Below, piece by piece: positions 1-7,898 of a stretch of 64,000 bases of DNA. Both the position numbers and the translations under genes were made by a program. The notes below the pieces were generated by a model. It searched no databases. It had not been told where the DNA came from and worked only from the letters and a program-made list of their open reading frames with translations. Position 1 is the stretch's first letter, and each line of letters opens with the position of its first letter. Source of the DNA: Nocardioides panzhihuensis (GTDB taxonomy: Bacteria; Actinomycetota; Actinomycetes; Propionibacteriales; Nocardioidaceae); assembly GCF_013408335.1 (NCBI RefSeq), contig NZ_JACBZR010000001.1, positions 5,729,501 to 5,793,500 of the forward strand, written 5' to 3'.

Positions 1-885
1 ATGCTGGTGGGGGCGGCACATCTGCTCAGCGATCGGCGAGAGTCACTCGCCGGCACCGTGGTGTTCATGTTCCAGCCCGGCGAGGAAGGCTGTGACGGTG
101 CCGGGCTCATGGTTAAGGAGGGCGTGCTCGACGCGTCCGGCGAACGCCCGATCGCTGCGTACGCCCTGCATGTGAATTCCGCCCTGGTGCCCCGCGGCAC
201 CGTCGCCACCCGCTCCGGCCCGCTGCTCGCCGCCTCCGACGCCGTGTCCGTGTCGCTCCGTGGCACCGGAGGCCACGGCGCAACGCCGTACCTGGCCAAC
301 GACCCGCTGCCGGCTGCCTGCGAGATCGTCACCACGCTTCAGACGAGGGTCGCCCGAAGGTTCAACCCGTTCGACCCAGCCATCGTCACCGTGGGCTCGT
401 TGCAGGGCGGCACCCGACGCAACGTCATCCCGGAGACCGTCGACATGGCGGCCACCGTCCGCACGTTCTCGCCCCAGACCCGCGCCCGGATCGAGGCTGA
501 GATCCGAGCTGTGGTGGGTGGCGTCGCCGCGGCCCATGGTCTACAGGCCACGATCGGCTACGAGCCGGAGTATCCCGTCACCCGAAACGACGGCGCCGAG
601 ACCGAGTTCGCCACCGCCGTGGTCGGTGAGGTGCTCGGTGAGGACCGCTACCACATGCTTCCCGAGCCGTTGACCGCGTCGGAGGACTTCTCGCGGGTGC
701 TCGACGAAGTGCCGGGCAGCTACCTGCTGCTCGGCGCCTGCCCGCCCGACATCGACCTCGCCGACGCGGGATACAACCACTCGCCCTACGCACTCTTCGA
801 CGACGACGTCATCGCCGACGGAGCCGCGCTGTACGCAGAGCTCGCGGCTCGTCGTCTTGATGCGGCCACCGTGCCCGCGATCTGA
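1..885 (+). CDS. M20 family amidohydrolase (partial, 5' end outside window)
   Basis: Metallopeptidase-fold amidohydrolase of the M20D/hippuricase type, hydrolysing an N-acyl amino acid or similar amide in the cytoplasm. Seen: FQPGEEG (metal/catalytic Glu pair), ALHVN (metal His), RGTGGHGA in the lid domain, and a C-terminal NHSPYALFDDD with the last metal His. The family is usually 380-420 residues and begins with a CGHDGH motif about 10 residues before the visible sequence, so roughly the first 100 residues lie upstream of base 1; the ATG at position 1 is probably an internal Met. It is followed 32 bp later by an MHS transporter and a shikimate dehydrogenase homologue in the same direction, which suggests a catabolic operon. 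The substrate cannot be read from sequence. Confidence 0.88.
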   Translation: MLVGAAHLLSDRRESLAGTVVFMFQPGEEGCDGAGLMVKEGVLDASGERPIAAYALHVNSALVPRGTVATRSGPLLAASDAVSVSLRGTGGHGATPYLANDPLPAACEIVTTLQTRVARRFNPFDPAIVTVGSLQGGTRRNVIPETVDMAATVRTFSPQTRARIEAEIRAVVGGVAAAHGLQATIGYEPEYPVTRNDGAETEFATAVVGEVLGEDRYHMLPEPLTASEDFSRVLDEVPGSYLLLGACPPDIDLADAGYNHSPYALFDDDVIADGAALYAELAARRLDAATVPAI

Positions 886-917
886 CCCTCTCTGTTCGAC
901 CAACCTTGGAGAGCACC

Positions 918-2228
918 ATGAACCCGACCCAGCCCCCGGCCGCGGCAACCCCCGCAGTCACACCGTCCCCGACGCAGCCGACGAAGGCCCGCGTCATCCT
1001 CGGCACCGCGCTCGGCAATGCCGTCGAGTGGTACGACTGGAACGTCTACGCGATCTTCGTGCCGTTCTTCGCCACCCAGTTCTTCGACCCTGCCAACCCC
1101 ACCGCCGCTGTGCTCTCGACACTGGCCATCTTCGCCGTCGGATTCGTCATGCGACCGCTGGGAGCGGTGCTGTTCGGCTCGATCGCCGACCGGAAGGGTC
1201 GCCGGCTCGCCCTGATGCTGGCGGTCGGCCTGGCGGCGCTGGGCAGCCTCGTCATCGGTCTCTCCCCCACGTACGAGAGCGTGGGCCTCGCGGCGCCGGT
1301 GGTGCTGGTCGTGGCCCGGCTGATCCAAGGACTGGCCCACGGTGGTGAGATGCCCTCGTCGCACGCCTACATCGCTGAGATGGCACCAGCGGAGCGACGT
1401 GGCCTGTGGTCCAGCTCGATCTATGTCTCGGGTATGAGTGCTGTCCTCGTGGCCACCCTGCTGGGTGCCGTGCTCACCAGCACCTTGGGTGAGGGAGCGA
1501 TGGCCGATTGGGGCTGGCGCATCCCGTTCCTGATCGGTGGCGCACTGGGCCTGGTGGTGCTGTGGGTCCGGCGCCGGCTCCCGGAGACCGAGGCCTACGA
1601 GATGGCCCATGAGGACACCAGCCCCGAGGTCGGTCTGATGCAGGGGCTGTGGCAGAACCGAGTCTCGGTCCTGCGTGTGCTCGGCATCACGATCGGCGGC
1701 ACCGTCTTCTTCTACACCTGGTCGATCGCCGGGGTCGCGTACGCGGTGAACGTGAAGGGAATGGCTGCCTCGCAGGCCATGTGGTCCGGTGTGATCGGCA
1801 CGTCGATCACCATCCTCTGCCTCCCGTTCATCGCGTCGCTGTCGGACCGGTGGGGCCGCCGGCCGCACTACTTCATCTTCGGCATCGGTGCCGCCGTGGT
1901 CTCCTTCCCGCTGAGTCGGCTCATCCAGGGGGAGATGTGGCAGCTCACCGTCGCGCTAACCGTGACCATGCTGCTCTCGGCCTTCACCTCCGCAATCGTT
2001 CCTGCGGTCCTGTCCGAGCTGTTCCCGACCCACGTGCGTGCCACCGGCATGGGTCTGCCCTACGCCCTGGCCGTCGCCGTCTTCGGTGGTACCGCCCCGT
2101 ACCTGCAGACCTGGCTTGCCGGCCACGGACTCGACCAGCTTTTCCTGGCGTACTCGGCCGTGCTGGCGCTCGTCACCGCGGCAGTGATGTTCTTCGCGCC
2201 CGAGACCTGCGGCAAGGCACTGGAGTGA
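918..2228 (+). CDS. MFS transporter, metabolite:H+ symporter (MHS) family
   Basis: Twelve-helix proton symporter of the MHS branch, which imports organic acids such as shikimate, alpha-ketoglutarate or proline/betaine. Seen: an N-terminal GNAVEWYDWNVYAIF segment typical of MHS proteins, the loop 2-3 motif IADRKGRR, RLIQGLAHGGE in helix 4, and a second loop motif SLSDRWGRR in the C-terminal half; 436 residues, full length. I chose the ATG at 918 because GGAGAG lies 5-10 bp upstream; an in-frame TTG at 906 would overlap that site. The stop codon overlaps the GTG of the next gene (GTGA). ShiA-type shikimate transporters belong to this family, which fits the neighbouring dehydrogenase, but the substrate is an inference. 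Confidence 0.9.
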   Translation: MNPTQPPAAATPAVTPSPTQPTKARVILGTALGNAVEWYDWNVYAIFVPFFATQFFDPANPTAAVLSTLAIFAVGFVMRPLGAVLFGSIADRKGRRLALMLAVGLAALGSLVIGLSPTYESVGLAAPVVLVVARLIQGLAHGGEMPSSHAYIAEMAPAERRGLWSSSIYVSGMSAVLVATLLGAVLTSTLGEGAMADWGWRIPFLIGGALGLVVLWVRRRLPETEAYEMAHEDTSPEVGLMQGLWQNRVSVLRVLGITIGGTVFFYTWSIAGVAYAVNVKGMAASQAMWSGVIGTSITILCLPFIASLSDRWGRRPHYFIFGIGAAVVSFPLSRLIQGEMWQLTVALTVTMLLSAFTSAIVPAVLSELFPTHVRATGMGLPYALAVAVFGGTAPYLQTWLAGHGLDQLFLAYSAVLALVTAAVMFFAPETCGKALE

Positions 2229-3184
2229 CCAGCCCGAGAACGCGCGCAGGGAACAGAGGGGGCCCATCAAGCTCAGGAGGAAATGACAAATTCCTCATCG
2301 GGCTCATCGGCTCTGGCATCACCCACTCTCCGACCCCTGCTCTGCATGAGCGTGAAGCGGATCATCAGGGCCTCCGCTACCTCTACCGCGTCCTGGACCT
2401 TCCCACGTTGGGCCTGGGACCTGAGGATGCCGTCGAATTGGTGCGCGGGGCAGCGCGGCTCGGCTACACCGGTCTCAACGTCACCCACCCCGCGAAGCAG
2501 GTGGTCATCCCCGCACTCGACGAGCTCGATGAGGTCGCGGAGGCCCTCGGTGCTGTCAACACCATCCGCATCGAGGACGGAGGGCGGCTGGTTGGGTACA
2601 ACACCGACGTCGAGGCCTTCGGAGAATCGCTGCTCAGCGCACTCTCGGGGCGCCCGCTCGGCCGCGTACTGCAGGTCGGCGCGGGCGGCGCGGGAGCCGC
2701 CACGGCATACGCGCTCCTGGAGCGAGGAGCCTCAGCCCTGACCCTCAGTGATCTCGACGATCACCGCGCCGACCGGCTCGCCGACCGGATGCGAAAACTC
2801 TTCCCAGACGCCGGCATCACCACGGTCGCCCACGACGTGGTCGCCGATCGCGTGGCCAAACACGACGGGGTCGTGAACGCAAGCCCCGTCGGTTCGATGC
2901 TCACGCCGGGCACCCCGATCGAGCCAGCACTCCTCACGCCGCACCAGTGGGTAGCGGACGTGGTCTACCGGCCACTTCGCACTGCCCTGATCGAGTCGGC
3001 GGAAGAGCAGGGATGTATTGCCATCGGTGGAGGCGGCATGATGGTCGGTCAGGCCGTGTACAGCTTCGCCGTCTTCACCGGATGCACCGCTGATCACGAC
3101 CGCGTCGCGGCACACTTCGACCAGTTGGTGGCAGACCGGGTTTGGACAGACACGTCGGCCATTACTGGGCGGGGGACCTGCTAG
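2225..3184 (+). CDS. Shikimate/quinate dehydrogenase family protein
   Basis: NAD(P)-dependent oxidoreductase of the AroE fold acting on shikimate, quinate or a related hydroxy-acid. Seen: SPTPALHE substrate loop near residue 41, NVTHPAKQ with the catalytic Lys, NTDVEAFG with the partner Asp, and a Rossmann loop GAGGAGAATAYAL; 319 residues. The GTG at 2225 overlaps the stop of the transporter gene and is the only in-frame start before the conserved FLIGLIGSG. The first ~20 residues are a Gly/Ser/Arg-rich tail. Odd point: a perfect AGGAGG at 2276-2281 sits just inside the gene followed by an out-of-frame ATG at 2283. Location in a transporter/amidohydrolase operon favours a catabolic role over the biosynthetic aroE. 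The stop codon lies in a CTAG shared with the convergent gene. Confidence 0.85.
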   Translation: MTSPRTRAGNRGGPSSSGGNDKFLIGLIGSGITHSPTPALHEREADHQGLRYLYRVLDLPTLGLGPEDAVELVRGAARLGYTGLNVTHPAKQVVIPALDELDEVAEALGAVNTIRIEDGGRLVGYNTDVEAFGESLLSALSGRPLGRVLQVGAGGAGAATAYALLERGASALTLSDLDDHRADRLADRMRKLFPDAGITTVAHDVVADRVAKHDGVVNASPVGSMLTPGTPIEPALLTPHQWVADVVYRPLRTALIESAEEQGCIAIGGGGMMVGQAVYSFAVFTGCTADHDRVAAHFDQLVADRVWTDTSAITGRGTC

Positions 3185-3402
3185 ACCCGGTCCTGCATCG
3201 AGCGCGGCCAGGAGCGCCGCCTCGTCGACCGCGGCTTGAGGTGCTCGGGCAGGGCGCTGATGTAGGGCGCGGCATGCCGACACTCGCCACAGGTGACGTC
3301 TCGATAGTCGTAGGAGGTCAGTGGATCTTCTCCGTACGCCCGACACACCGGCCCGAAGGAGTCGGCGAAGTGCGTGCGCTGCTGCGTCTTCAGCTCGCTC
3401 AT
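3181..3402 (-). CDS. Small cysteine-containing hypothetical protein
   Basis: Not recognised. 73 residues with Cys in FGPVCRAYG and CGECRHAAP, and an Arg-rich C-terminus. The CxxC plus a third Cys could bind zinc, but this is only a guess. The ATG at 3402 is preceded by GTGAGG at a normal spacing. It converges on the dehydrogenase gene and both stops come from one CTAG (3181-3184). It lies downstream of nothing obvious and codes on the same strand as the glycosyltransferase that ends at 3499-3501. Real but uncertain; the alternative is a chance reading frame. Confidence 0.5.
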   Translation of the reverse strand: MSELKTQQRTHFADSFGPVCRAYGEDPLTSYDYRDVTCGECRHAAPYISALPEHLKPRSTRRRSWPRSMQDRV

Positions 3403-3498
3403 GTGCGCCTCACGTGGTCGTTGACTTGGAAGGGTCACAGCAGAGTAACGACTTCTCAACAGAGACTGTGCTCCGACACCCTGACGACCCGGTTCCAT

Positions 3499-4683
3499 TC
3501 AGGCGTAGCGCCGGGTCCGTCTGGCGGCCTGCCGCTGGCGCGAGCGCGCGACGAGGTAGGTCGGCGTGGTCTCCCTCGCGAGGCTCTCGTGGAGCTCCAG
3601 CATCTCCTCGATCGTGCGTGCCCACGGGAACTGCTCGGCCCGCTCTCGGGCGGCACGGCGGGTCGCCACCACCGGTCGCTCGGCGACATCGATGACCGCG
3701 TCGGCCAGCGCAGCCGGGTGGGCGGGAGCCCAGGCCCCGCACATCGGGTCGATGAGCTCGCGGGCGCCGCCGCGGTCGGCGGTCACCACCGGCGTACCGC
3801 TGGCCAGGGCCTCCAGGACCGCCAGCCCGAAGGTCTCGCGCGGACAGACGGAGAGGGCCACGTCGGCCTCGCGGAGCGCTCTGCCGATGCGGTGGCGGTC
3901 GGCGACGTGTCCGTGGAAGAAGACCGGCGCACCGGTGGCGAGCGCCTCGATCTCGGCACGGTGCGGGCCGTCGCCGTAGACGTCCATCCGGACGTCGAAA
4001 CCGCGGCGGTGCAGCTCGACGGCGGTGGCGACGGCGAGATCCGGCGACTTCTCGCGGGAGAGCCGGCCGACGTGAACGAGCCTCAGCGTGTCGTCGCGGT
4101 GTCCGAGCGAGGGAGGGAAGAAGTCCAGGTCGACACCCAGGGGCACCTGGGCGATCGGGCAGCCGACGGTCGCGGCCAGCGGCTCGAACTCGTGCCGGGC
4201 GTAGTCGGAGGTCACCAGCACTTGGTCGAAGGAGCGCACCAGCATCCGGTTCAGGAGTGCGGTGGAGACCTTCGAGGTGGTGTCCATGCCGGTGTAGGTG
4301 GGCATGTACTCGTCGAGGCGTTCGTGGGAGAAGAGCACCGTCCCGATCCCCTGGCGCCGGGCCCAGCGGGAGACGGGGAGCATCGTGAACTTGTCGCTTA
4401 CCTCCAGGCTCGTCGGACGGTAGCGGGTCAGCACGTCGGTCACCCGCCACGGCTCGAGGATCAGCCGGTAGCCGCCGCCGACGCGCGGCGCTCTGAGCTG
4501 CACCACGTCCCCGAGGTCGGTCGAGGTGACCGCGTCGTACGGGCCGGGGGCGACCAGAAGCCGGTCGTGACCCGCCTCGACATAGCCGCGGGCGAGGGCC
4601 TCCAGAGCCGTCTTCATCCCGCCGGAGGTGGGGCCGACGAAGTTGGCGAGCTGAGCGATGAGCACGGCCCCATCGTGTGGCAT
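3499..4683 (-). CDS. Glycosyltransferase family 4-type
   Basis: GT-B fold glycosyltransferase that transfers a sugar from an NDP-sugar, probably at the cytoplasmic face of the membrane. Seen: N-terminal glycine-rich acceptor loop FVGPTSGGMKTALEAL, the nucleotide-sugar region VGRLSREKSPDLAV, and the retaining-enzyme EX7E motif in RETFGLAVLEALASGTPVV; 394 residues. I use the ATG at 4683; another in-frame ATG is at 4722 and neither has a good ribosome site. It stands alone, divergent from the pirin gene. Acceptor unknown; a mannosyl- or glucosyltransferase of glycolipid metabolism is possible. Confidence 0.82.
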   Translation of the reverse strand: MPHDGAVLIAQLANFVGPTSGGMKTALEALARGYVEAGHDRLLVAPGPYDAVTSTDLGDVVQLRAPRVGGGYRLILEPWRVTDVLTRYRPTSLEVSDKFTMLPVSRWARRQGIGTVLFSHERLDEYMPTYTGMDTTSKVSTALLNRMLVRSFDQVLVTSDYARHEFEPLAATVGCPIAQVPLGVDLDFFPPSLGHRDDTLRLVHVGRLSREKSPDLAVATAVELHRRGFDVRMDVYGDGPHRAEIEALATGAPVFFHGHVADRHRIGRALREADVALSVCPRETFGLAVLEALASGTPVVTADRGGARELIDPMCGAWAPAHPAALADAVIDVAERPVVATRRAARERAEQFPWARTIEEMLELHESLARETTPTYLVARSRQRQAARRTRRYA

Positions 4684-4774
4684 CGAGGTAGCCCGTCGGC
4701 GACCTCGATGTGACGCCGGCATGGCGGGGTGACGTATTGGCTCGGGGCGATCTCTGCGGGAGTAGCGTTGAGCC

Positions 4775-5803
4775 ATGACCAACCTGGATGCGCACCCCGC
4801 CCTCGTCGAGTGTGTCGGCGGGACCGGTGACGAAGGCGTCGAGATCCAGATCATCACTCCGCGAGACGTGCCCCTGGGTGGTCCCCGCGCGATGAACGTA
4901 CGTCGCACCCTCCCCGCCCGCGCGCGCTCGCTGATCGGCGCGTGGTGCTTCCTGGACCACTTCGGTCCGGACGATGTCGTCGTCTCCGGAGGGATGGAGG
5001 TGCCGCCGCACCCGCACACCGGCCTGGCGACGGTCTCCTGGCTGTTCACCGGCGAGATCGAGCACCGCGACTCGGTCGGAACGGTGGGGATGGTGCGCCC
5101 GGGCGAGGTCAACCTGATGACCTCCGGACGCGGGATCTCCCACTCGGAGAACTCGACGGTCGAGACCACCGTGTTGCACGGGGCGCAGCTGTGGGTCGCC
5201 CTCCCCGACGAGTTCCGCGACGTCGAGCCGGCGTTCGAGAACTACCGCCCGGTGCCGATCGAGCACGAGGGCGCGACGGTCCGGGTCTTCATGGGATCCC
5301 TGCTGGGCGCGACGTCGCCGGTGCGGACCCACTCCGAGATCCTCGGCGCCGAGATCCTGCTCGAGCCCGGCACCCGGCTCGAGATCCCGGTCGACGACCG
5401 GTTCGAGCACGGGGTGCTGGTGGACACCGGCGAGGTGTCGATGACCGGCGTCGGCCCGTCCGGCCCGGCCTCGGCCGACGTGGAGAAGGACTCCCTCGCC
5501 TATGCGCCTCCGGGCGCCACGACGCTGATCCTGCAGGCCGGCGAGGCCTGGACCAGGCTGCTCCTCCTCGGCGGACCGCCGTTCGGCGAGTCGATCATCA
5601 TGTGGTGGAACTTCGTCGGCCGCACCCACGACGAGGTCGTCGCCTACCGCCAGGAGTGGCAGGAGCAGGTCACCCGTGGCGGTGAGCTGGTCGAGGACTC
5701 CCAGGACGTGGGCGCCGGGCGCTTCGGAGTGGTCGAGGGCAACCACCAGAAGCCGATCCCCGCACCTCCGCTTCCCAACGCGCGCCTCCGCTCGCGGTCC
5801 TAG
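4775..5803 (+). CDS. Pirin family protein
   Basis: Bicupin protein of the pirin family, iron-binding; members act as quercetinases, redox-sensitive cofactors or have unknown roles. Seen: PPHPHTGLATVSWLF with the metal His pair, EIEHRDS with the third His, and SGRGISHSE of the N-terminal cupin; the C-terminal cupin is ATLILQAGEAW-like. 342 residues, normal length. No Shine-Dalgarno is present; TAGCGT at 4763-4768 ends 6 bp before the ATG, so the mRNA is probably leaderless. Stands alone between the divergent glycosyltransferase and the ROK operon. Confidence 0.92.
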   Translation: MTNLDAHPALVECVGGTGDEGVEIQIITPRDVPLGGPRAMNVRRTLPARARSLIGAWCFLDHFGPDDVVVSGGMEVPPHPHTGLATVSWLFTGEIEHRDSVGTVGMVRPGEVNLMTSGRGISHSENSTVETTVLHGAQLWVALPDEFRDVEPAFENYRPVPIEHEGATVRVFMGSLLGATSPVRTHSEILGAEILLEPGTRLEIPVDDRFEHGVLVDTGEVSMTGVGPSGPASADVEKDSLAYAPPGATTLILQAGEAWTRLLLLGGPPFGESIIMWWNFVGRTHDEVVAYRQEWQEQVTRGGELVEDSQDVGAGRFGVVEGNHQKPIPAPPLPNARLRSRS

Positions 5804-5847
5804 GTGGCATCCAGGTCCGCGTCCGGGCCCGTGCTTAGACTGCAGTC

Positions 5848-6786
5848 GTGAGCGACGAATCCTCAGACCCAGGAGTCGTGCTGGCGGTGGCGGTGGGCCG
5901 TAGCCGCAGCCAGGCCGCGGCCTTCGACCTCGCCGGACGCGAGCTGGCCGGCGACACCCGAGACCACGAGGTCGGCATCTCCGCCGAGGCGCTGATGCCC
6001 GAGGTCGTCGAACGGATGACCAAGATGGTGACGTCGATCGACCTGCCGGTGCTGGCGATCGGGATGAGCCTGCCGGGCGTGGTCAACCCCGACCTCGGGA
6101 TGAGCATCGACACCCCGGCGATGGGCGGCTGGGACGGCGTCCAGCTGGCGCCCTACTTCACCGCGCTGACCGACGCGCCCCTGATCCTCGCCCATGACGC
6201 GCACGCGTTGGCGCGCTCTGAGCTCTTCAACTCCGACCATCCCGTACGCAACGCCCTGGTCGTCAAGGCATCGACCGGCCTCGGCATGGGCATCATCAGC
6301 GACGGCAAGGTGGTCACCGGCGCCCTCGGGGCGGCCGGCGAGATCGGCCACACCCGTATCGACGCGGCCGGAGACCGGCCCTGCCGCTGCGGCTCGACCG
6401 GCTGCCTGGAGACGGTCGCGTCCGGCTGGGCGCTCGCTCAGCGGCTGACCGACTCCGGTGTCTCCGCAGGTCACGTACGCGATCTGGTGGCCGCCGCGCT
6501 CGCCGGGGACGCCGTGGCGCGCGGGCTGCTGCGCGAGGGCGGCCGACAGCTCGGCGAGGTCGTCGCCACCGCCGTCAACCTGCTCAACCCGGAGGTCGTC
6601 GTCATCGGCGGTGACATGGCCGGTGCCTTCGACCTCTACACCGCCGGGGTGCGCGAGAGCGTCTACGCCCGCGCCAACCCGATCGCCACCCGCGAGCTCA
6701 CCTTCATGGCCCAGCTGCACGGCGACTCCTCGGGCCTGGTCGGCTGCGCCGCGATGGCGATCGAGTCTCTGACCGACACGCCGTGA
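5848..6786 (+). CDS. ROK family sugar kinase-like protein
   Basis: ROK-type protein without a DNA-binding head (312 residues), so a sugar or amino-sugar kinase candidate. Seen: the zinc motif CRCGSTGCLE, GAAGEIGH (the family's E-x-G-H region), and the catalytic Asp region LAHDAHALARSE. Odd: the N-terminal phosphate motif is normally DxGGT, but here the position reads VAVGRSRSQ, so ATP binding or catalysis may be altered. GTG start; TAGACT at 5836-5841 ends 6 bp upstream and no Shine-Dalgarno is visible, which suggests a leaderless mRNA. Its stop overlaps the start of the CidA/LrgA gene (GTGA), so the two are translationally coupled. Confidence 0.85.
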   Translation: MSDESSDPGVVLAVAVGRSRSQAAAFDLAGRELAGDTRDHEVGISAEALMPEVVERMTKMVTSIDLPVLAIGMSLPGVVNPDLGMSIDTPAMGGWDGVQLAPYFTALTDAPLILAHDAHALARSELFNSDHPVRNALVVKASTGLGMGIISDGKVVTGALGAAGEIGHTRIDAAGDRPCRCGSTGCLETVASGWALAQRLTDSGVSAGHVRDLVAAALAGDAVARGLLREGGRQLGEVVATAVNLLNPEVVVIGGDMAGAFDLYTAGVRESVYARANPIATRELTFMAQLHGDSSGLVGCAAMAIESLTDTP

Positions 6787-7172
6787 TCGTCGGCCTGCTC
6801 TGGCTGCTCGGATGCCAGCTGGCCGGAACCGTGATCGTCGAGCTGACCGGGATCCCGCTGCCCGGCCCCGTGGTGGGAATGCTGCTGCTGTTCCTCGCCC
6901 TGGTCCTGCGTCGCCGTGACGGCGAGGACGACCCGATCATCCAGGTCGGCGACTACTTCCTCTCCCACCTGCAGCTCTTCTTCATCCCGGCCGGGGTCGG
7001 GGTGATCGCCTACCTCGCGGTCATCCGCGACGCCGCACTGCCGATCGTCGTCGCGCTGCTCGGCTCCTGGCTGCTAGGGCTGGCCACGGTCGGCTGGGTG
7101 CTCGGGCTGTTCCTCCGCCGGGTGCCCGAGGTCGCCGGCACCCAGGGCGCTCCGGGGGAGGAGATCGAATGA
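6783..7172 (+). CDS. CidA/LrgA family membrane protein
   Basis: Small integral membrane protein of the CidA/LrgA holin-like family, about four helices, 129 residues. Seen: the family pattern TGIPLPGPVVGMLLLFLAL, and FFIPAGVGVIAYL. Together with LrgB-type partners these proteins modulate murein hydrolase export, cell lysis or the movement of small metabolites such as pyruvate. It is flanked by overlaps on both sides (GTGA with the ROK gene, ATGA with the LrgB gene). Confidence 0.88.
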   Translation: MIVGLLWLLGCQLAGTVIVELTGIPLPGPVVGMLLLFLALVLRRRDGEDDPIIQVGDYFLSHLQLFFIPAGVGVIAYLAVIRDAALPIVVALLGSWLLGLATVGWVLGLFLRRVPEVAGTQGAPGEEIE

Positions 7173-7846
7173 GCATCGTCCTGTGGCTGTTCGTGACGGT
7201 GGCTGCGTACGAGCTCGGACGGTGGCTGCGCAGACAGACCCACTCGCCGCTGGCTCAGCCGGTCGCGGTCGCGATGGTGATCGTCGGGGCCCTGCTGATG
7301 CTCAGCGGCACGAGCTACGACGACTACGCCGACGCGACGACGCTGATCAGCTTCCTGCTCGGGCCGGCGACGGTGGCGTTGGCGATCCCGCTCTACCACC
7401 AGGCCGCGCGGCTGAAGGGGATGTTGCTCCCGGTCCTGGTCGCGCTGACCGCCGGCGCGGTCGTGTCGATGGTCAGCGGCATCCTGCTGGTGCGTTGGCT
7501 CGGTGGCAGCGACGTGCTGGAGCGGACGATGGCGACCAAAGCCGTCACCGCCCCGGTGACGATCGCGCTGACCGAACGGCTGGGCGGCTACCCGGAGCTG
7601 TCGGCGTGCTTCGCGATCGTTGTCGGCATCGTCGGCGCGATGGTCGCACCCCGCCTCCTGACCCTGCTCGGGATCCGGGACCCGAGAGCCCGCGGCATCG
7701 CGGTCGGTGCGGTCTCCCACGGCATCGGCACCGCGCGAATGCTGGAGGAGAGCCGCGTCGAAGGCGCCTTCTCCGGGCTGGCGATGGGACTCACCGCGGT
7801 GGTGACCTGTCTGCTGGTCCCGCTGGTGGCTCACCTCCTGCTCTGA
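7169..7846 (+). CDS. LrgB family membrane protein
   Basis: Partner of the preceding CidA/LrgA protein; 225 residues, about six membrane helices. Seen: the LrgB core ATKAVTAPVTIALTERLGG, IVGAMVAPRLLTLLGI, and AVSHGIGTARM near residue 185. The ATG overlaps the previous stop (ATGA), so the pair is made together. Role known for the family: control of murein hydrolase activity or a metabolite channel. Coupling to a ROK-type kinase is unusual and hints at a sugar-linked function, but that is inference. Confidence 0.88.
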   Translation: MSIVLWLFVTVAAYELGRWLRRQTHSPLAQPVAVAMVIVGALLMLSGTSYDDYADATTLISFLLGPATVALAIPLYHQAARLKGMLLPVLVALTAGAVVSMVSGILLVRWLGGSDVLERTMATKAVTAPVTIALTERLGGYPELSACFAIVVGIVGAMVAPRLLTLLGIRDPRARGIAVGAVSHGIGTARMLEESRVEGAFSGLAMGLTAVVTCLLVPLVAHLLL

Positions 7847-7898
7847 GCGGGTCGCTACGAGCCGGGTCTCTGCCCGGGGAGCCTCTAACGTTGATCTC

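Noticed and set aside
2283..2741. 152-codon frame with a perfect AGGAGG
   Set aside because: The product is Ser/Arg/Pro-rich without motifs, while the overlapping frame encodes all shikimate dehydrogenase motifs. The ribosome-site match is kept as an observation only.
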